Part shown: positions 58,401-64,000 of the stretch, piece after piece
Numbering within the stretch: position 1 is the stretch's first letter
How the letters are laid out: every line of letters starts with the position of its first letter
NCBI RefSeq assembly: GCF_033958435.1
Contig: NC_134138.1
Span: 179,040,798-179,104,797 of the forward strand
Direction: 5' to 3'
Source: Carettochelys insculpta
Lineage: Eukaryota; Chordata; Testudines; Carettochelyidae
Length of the DNA: 64,000 nt
Made by a program: the position numbers and the translations under genes
Notes under the pieces: generated by a model
Told to the model about the DNA's origin: nothing
The model's input: only the letters and a program-made list of their open reading frames with translations
Database searches by the model: none

Positions 58401-61400
58401 AGGTAAACTAGAACTGCCTCCCACCTCTCCCTGTTCTGCAGATGAACAAGACATCTCCCCCTGCGCACTGAGCTCTCAATCCTTTGTAAGTACTTCCTGT
58501 AATTTGCACAGTGTGGAATCAGAAACAGTGTCTCTTGACTTAGTTTCCTTAGAAAATCCAAGGACAATCATAATCAATCATAGACGCCCCTGCTCCATTT
58601 CTCTTATTCCACTAGCCCTGTTTGTACAGTCAACACCACTTACTAGGCACTATTTCTTTGATGAATGCAGCTGCTTGAGTGCTTTCACAAAATGTGGAAC
58701 TTGCACTGGATTTTTATAGTCACTAGAGGAAACTTAAAATACACAATGTCTTGAAGTTTAGCATGGTAGATTAAAGGATCAACTCCTCCCCTGATGCACG
58801 TGAAATTTATATTTCTAACTCTAATTAGCAATAATTGAAGCTAGCTGTGTAAATCCCGTGTATTGAGGGGAAAATGTACCTTTGTATTACCATGCTACTG
58901 CAAAAATTCTAGTCAAGGGGCAGCCCTTTCAATATCCCATTCACTTCAACAATGAGTACCAATTTACAGCCCAGTACAGCAGAGAAGAGAGAAAGGAAGG
59001 AAGGAAAAGGACAAATTCTGGCTCAACAATGTTGCTTTCTTTCCTAAGAAAAGCAAAATATCTTTTCTCAGAAGTACTCAGTGCTGCAGCCTGCATTTAC
59101 CTCTAGTTAACAAGTTCAAACTAATTCAAGTCATGCCAATGTATTGATGCAAATTCAATCCTGTCCCATTAAAGTATTAGAATAATATCAACATAAAATA
59201 GCTTCTGTGTAGCCAGTAACAATGATGGGCAATTTCCTTTTAATTAAATGTCTGTGAAAAAGGTCTTTCAAAATTTTATCACATTAACAGTTCAGACCGT
59301 GGTTATGGGAGCTAAACAGCTGTTGTAGTATGCCATTTTCAGCAAAAGAGATTCAACCTGCTGGCTTTCGATTGGAGTTTAGTCCTTTTAGCATTAAAAA
59401 TACCAAAGTTAATTCTTCTTGCACAGTGTAGTACAGTTAATGCTGCGGGTTATTAACATGGAAAGCACATCAAGACCACTGCTTGCAAAAATACCTCAAG
59501 CCTAATTTCAGCTATGTGCTCTGAAGGAGATAGAGATACAGAGAAGGGTGGCATCAGCTTACTGGAAGCAATTCAGTCTATAGCTCCTCACTAAACTTTT
59601 TAACAGTCTTAGTTACAGTTTGCTGGATTCTTCTCCATCACCCTCTTCTCACAGAACACGAAATGAGACATCCAGTGAGGCATAAGAGGAACTGCCTGAT
59701 ACTAGCTTTGAGGAAAATCAAAGCCTGGATTACGCAAGCAATCTACAACGTAAATCTTGACCCCTACCATAGTAGAGATTACATATTTAAAAAGCTTTTC
59801 ACTTCCAACATTGCCACATCATCAAATTCAATTTTGGTGGAAGAATTCTGCCATGAACTCTCTCATCTTACTTTTATAAGACATTGCTATGCCAGGTTGA
59901 AATATGAGAACAGGCCATAGATATAAGGAGTCATTCGGTTCACACCAGAAAGGATAAAAACATATGAGATTGTGTACTTAAAAAAAAAAAAATCACTGAT
60001 GAAGAAGTAATTTGGGAAAACAAAACCTGTTCTTGTCAGAGATTCCAGGGTCAGAAAGGAACATTACAATCATGTGGTCTGACTTCTTGTATAATACAGG
60101 CCATAAAAGTTACCTACAACAACTCCTAGGAAAGATATTTTAGAAAAAACAACCAAATCTTCATCTAAAAATTGCAAGAGATGCAAAATCTACTACAGCC
60201 CTTAATAAACCGATACAATGGTTCATTACTCTGGGTGTGGGAGAAAAGAAAAAAAAAAGCCCTTATTTCTATGCTCAATTTGTCTAGTTTCAGCTTCCAG
60301 CCACTGAACATTATCATTTTTTCTGTTAGATATAAACTATTTGTTCCTCATGTAGTTCCTGGTAGCACAAACAAGTGACTCTTTAACCTTCCAACTTTCT
60401 TGTTGTTAAGCTGAATAAAATGAATTCCTCAAATCAATCAGTATAAGACACGATTTTTAATCTATTAAGTCATTGTTGTGGCTCTTCAATGAACCTGCTC
60501 AAATTTAATCAACATCCTTCTTCAAGTGTGGGTGCAAGAACTGGCCACACTATTACAACAACAGCTGCGGTAGTGCCAAATGCAGTTGTAAAATGATCTC
60601 TCCACTCCTACTCAAGATTCCCCTGTTTATATTGAGGCTGAAAAAAATCAACTTTAAAAGGCAACTCAGCCACTCTTAAAACTCTTGGATGTCAGATATC
60701 TGGATCAGCTGATTTAAAATGATCTAACTGTAGTAGTTGTTTTAAGATACTAAAGGAATGGAAATGTGCTATAATGTAAGTCTACATCACTTGTTTGCCC
60801 AGAATTTAAAAAGCTTTAGCCTTTTCTAAATTATTCTATAAAATTTCTGTCTAGGTGGAATCTCTGAAATCCAGGGCTCTGTGGTCCACCAACATCTGTG
60901 GTGCTGGACCAGAGAGACCCGGTGGACTCTTGATGACCCCAGTTGAGCGGGGTCCAGATGAGGGTCCTTTGGTGGGACTCCTTGATGAAAGGCCATGGCT
61001 TCATGCAGAATACACCCTTTGAATTCACATATTAACACGGTGAGAAATCGGACAAAGGAGGAAGGAATTATAACCAGAGCCTGAAAATAAATAATTGCCT
61101 GATTTTCAGTTGTGCAACCCAACAGCACCAAGTGAGATGAAGGTGAATGTTTGGATTCTCAACAGCTTTGCTGAGGATTCCACTTATTTTAAATATCTAA
61201 ATATGGGTTTAGGACCCTAACTTTGAATAATTATTTCAGAAATCTTGGTCTAAATCTCTTTCAGGATAACACTAAGGACAAGCCACTGACATCCCAGAGA
61301 CTTAGTGGGACTATCTTGAAGGATAAGGGAGTATGTAAACCTGGATGTTTTAAAGAAATCATTAGCTTTGAAAAACTTTCAAAAGGCACACCTAGGCACA

Positions 61401-61401
61401 C
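55443..61401. other. long AT-rich stretch, no gene seen
   Basis: I recognise no coding sequence or named repeat over these 6 kb, apart from CA microsatellites near 57454-57475 and 57533-57544 and GA/AAGG-rich sequence near 58980-59010. The 183-codon frame on the minus strand at 57143-57691 reads through the CA run and has no domain. A frame at 60826-61131 (minus) likewise shows no family motif. Confidence 0.5.
57454..57475 (+). repeat. (CA)n microsatellite
   Basis: Eleven CA units in an otherwise CA/TG-rich neighbourhood. Confidence 0.95.
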
Positions 61402-61490
61402 GTCTGACAAAGTGGATCTTTGCCCACAAAAGCTGATGCTCCAATAAATCTTGTTAGTCTACATGGTGCCACAAGACTTGTTATAGTTTC
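61402..61490 (+). mobile_element. PLE 3' tail fragment
   Basis: GTCTGACAAAGTGGATCTTT, then GCCCACAAAAGCTGATGCTC and GTTAGTCTACATGGTGCCAC, correspond to the 3' tail of PLE copies 1-3 (TGATGAAGTGAGTCTGTGCT, AAAGCTCATGCTC, GTTAGTCTATAAGCTGCCAC), but from a different subfamily. No coding part is attached. Confidence 0.8.
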
Positions 61491-62759
61491 ACATACATAA
61501 GTACCTATCAGCTGCAAGAAAAACAGTACTGGATTTACTCTCTACCACTTGTGAAATTCTCAAGCACATGCCATTAATTATTTACTGAAATGGAAATATT
61601 TTAATGATGATTTACCTGCAAGTTAGTGTTTTCCCATGGACCAGAGGATAATAGACAATTTCTGTTTAGCAATGGCTGGTTTTTACAAAGTGAAGAAAAA
61701 AATCTTTGGGTATAACAACAGTTAATCTTAAAAACACATCAGGATTTGTTTAAAACAGTATAAAATCAAACCATGCTTTATTGTGCAATCTACATAAAGA
61801 ATTTCTGTGAAAAGTGTGGGAAAATATTTTCATCCCTGATCCTGCTAAAATACCAATTTTCCACTTTGAGTGAGACATTCCAAAGACTTTAAATTTAACT
61901 ATTAAGGTTACTAAAGTTAAGCATATGAAAAAGCCTTTACAAAATTCGCACATTAGAAAACAAATGGCTCAGCCTGTTTATTTTTTTTTAAATACCTTTT
62001 TACGTTGATTAACATGTGAAACAATTGTATCAGAGAGAATCCAGCAGCCATGGTTCGAAAAGCTTCTTTCCTGCCATTATGGTATTTACACCCGCAGAGT
62101 AATTGAAAGAGATTTATAAGTGTGCCTTGAACCATGGAATATGGCCAACTTGTCTTTGAACAGCTCTAGAAATCACGTGCTTTGGAGCTCTGACTTGAAA
62201 TTTGGCCTTTTTCTCAGAAAATGCTCCCCCCGCCCGCCCCCATCACTCCAAGCTTTCCCTTGTGCCCCACTAAAATATCACAAAGTTATAAGGCTTTTAG
62301 AGGTTGGAGGGAAATCACAGCTTGCATGTGCCCAATACAACAAAACTTCCTAAAATTTAAATGACCAAGTTCCAAACCTCCATCCACACCGAGCATGCTC
62401 CATGCTCTCAGTTCCTAGTGCTAAGTGAACTGTGCACATGCCAGCTCTTAGAAAAAAAAAGCGTGTTCTTTCCCTCACCTAAACTGAGAGCAGGAAGCTC
62501 ACCGATTCTCCTGCTAGTGACCAGCAGTGTGGAGAAGGAAGATGTCAGGCTCAAATGCAGAGTGCACAAAAGCTTCCAGGGGGAAGGAAAGATGTAACTT
62601 TAAACAAGCAGCCTAGTGAAACTTGAAGTGTGCATGGGAGCAAATGGGACTGGTTGGGCAAGGAAACGCAGCTGGAAGGAAGAAGCTAGAATTAGAAACC
62701 AGTTAAGGACATAGGCAAGAGTGGAAGGCAGAGGACGGGGTGGTTCCTTGGGAAGAATA
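61491..62759. other. stretch without a recognised gene
   Basis: AT-rich in the first half. From about 62220 composition becomes mixed, with purine-rich sequence near 62520-62750. No motif-bearing frame. Confidence 0.5.
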
Positions 62760-63484
62760 CAGTAGTAGAGCCTTGATTTACATGAAGGCTGTGTTCCCAC
62801 ACTCCCACATGTAGCTTAAATTTCATGTAAGTCAAGGGCATTTTTTTTCTCCCCAGCACAACACATGTTCTACAGCTGGGGAAGCAGCAAGAGCACCTGG
62901 AGCTCCTTTGGCAAGGTAAGTCCTGGGGTCATCAGGGGACAGTGGGGGAGGGTTAAGCCTGGCAGTAGGTTGGGACCATGGCGGGAGCAGGGGGGTTAAG
63001 CCTGGGGTGGGTTAGGGCTGCAGAGGGGACAGGGGGTGGAGTTGAGCCAGAGTCACACAGGGTGGGGGCGGCAGTTCAACCAGGATGAGGGGGTTGAGCC
63101 AGAGCCACATGCAGGGGTGCTGAGCTCGCCATGGGGGGGGTCGAACGGGGGGGTGAGATAGCATTGCACTTGGTGGGGGTGGAACTGGTGTGGGGGGGGT
63201 TGAGCTGGAGCCTTGTGCAGGTGGTGAGCATGGCTGTGGGGGTTTGAACTGGGGCTGCGTGGGGCAGTGGGGGTTGAAACAGGGCTGGAGGGTTGAGCCA
63301 GAGCTGTGCACGAGGGGTGGTGAGCCAGAGCTGTGCACAGGTGGTCAGCCAGCCCCCAGGGGGTTTGAACTGGGCCTGGGGTGGGGGTTGATCCAGGGCC
63401 GGGGAACAGGATTTTGAATTGTGCTTAACTTGTGTTAATGCAATTTAAGTGCAACTCGAAATCGCGCATTTCAAGGGTTTACTG
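62760..63484. mobile_element. possible pogo-like non-autonomous element with G-rich minisatellite
   Basis: Left end CAGTAGTAGAGCCTTGATTT and right end, reversed, CAGTAAACCCTTGAAATGCG, form an imperfect inverted repeat starting CAGT, as in pogo/Tigger-type elements. Just inside both ends are words that mimic each other (TTTCATGTAAGTCAAG, GCAATTTAAGTGCAACTCG). Between 62920 and 63420 lies a degenerate G-rich tandem array built on GTTGAGCCAGAGC and GTGCAGGGGTG-like units. A TA duplication is not visible at both sides, so the class is tentative. Confidence 0.45.
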
Positions 63485-64000
63485 TCCTCATTACAGATAA
63501 GATTGGGACAGGAGAGAAAGGTGGGGATTGGATGACAAGGAGACTAGAACTAAGTGGATGGAAGATAGATATAACTAGGAGTTATGATTCAGAGAACTAG
63601 ATGGTCAAAGGGAGTGGGGGGCACTGAGTTTTAACGATAAGCTCAGGGGCCTCTAATTGTGGGAAAACTAGGAATGGCTGGACAAAGTCATTGGGTGGCT
63701 GCACATGGAGACTGGGACTGAGCATGAGGATGGGGAAGTCAGAGACTGAGACATGGGCAGTGAACCTGGGGATGTGGGGGAAGGTGGGAAAAGGTTTGAA
63801 CTGACTAGCCGAGAATACTAGGATGAGAAGTCTGAGGAGCGGTAACTGAGTAGACAAGAAGATTCCCTAGCCTTCTACAGCATTTGTGGAAGAAAGTAAA
63901 CCTTTGCTTGATTTGATCCAAAGAACTAAGTGACACTTTGCAAACTAATTTACAGTTTTGGGTATATTTAAAGACGGGTGAAAGCCAAGCCAAAGTGGTG
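63485..64000. other. window end, no gene seen
   Basis: Purine-rich anonymous sequence with no motif-bearing frame. Confidence 0.5.

Overview
This window looks like non-coding nuclear DNA from a reptile, most likely a turtle. It is AT-rich and has no bacterial gene layout. Nearly everything recognisable is a transposable element: CR1 LINE 3' ends of the sauropsid type, tRNA-derived SINEs, Penelope-like elements (PLEs) with a GIY-YIG endonuclease, PIF-Harbinger DNA transposons and many non-autonomous derivatives. The species is inferred from repeat types I recognise, not from a search. No complete host gene is visible. The only host-gene candidate is one possible 178-bp exon at 34400-34577 on the minus strand.

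Layout. 1-1254 is the 3' half of a PLE with an open frame. 3944-7689 is a head-to-head pair of PLEs: an internally deleted minus-strand copy joined to a nearly complete plus-strand copy with intact reverse transcriptase motifs. The pair is bracketed by one 14-bp direct repeat, so it seems to have inserted as a single unit. 7.7-19.4 kb is AT-rich and mostly featureless, with an old SINE, an old PLE and a small hAT-like element. 19.4-30.6 kb holds five or six short inverted-repeat DNA elements and another old PLE. 32.4-38.9 kb holds a degraded CR1, the candidate exon, a minus-strand non-LTR retrotransposon remnant and a GC-rich repeat block. 41.1-41.9 kb looks like a solitary LTR. 42.7-44.9 kb holds two more DNA elements and an RTE-like tail. 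46-50.8 kb holds SINEs, a 69-bp duplication and CR1 pieces. 51.1-54.4 kb is a decayed PIF-Harbinger transposon with its two convergent genes (DDE transposase and Myb/SANT-like protein), split by a 711-bp non-autonomous element. 55-64 kb is mostly anonymous, with two PLE 3' ends and a minisatellite-bearing element.

How the parts relate. Several short elements share the terminus GGCYRYGTCTACAC and make 3-bp target duplications (CTG, ACT, AAA, CTA, TTA), but each family carries a different internal palindrome (TTCGAA, GTCGAC/GTCAAC and others). The decayed Harbinger element ends in a very similar sequence, so it is a plausible relative of the transposase source that moved them. The most notable structures are the PLE inverted pair with its shared target duplication and the nested insertion in the Harbinger transposase, where the empty site can be read directly.
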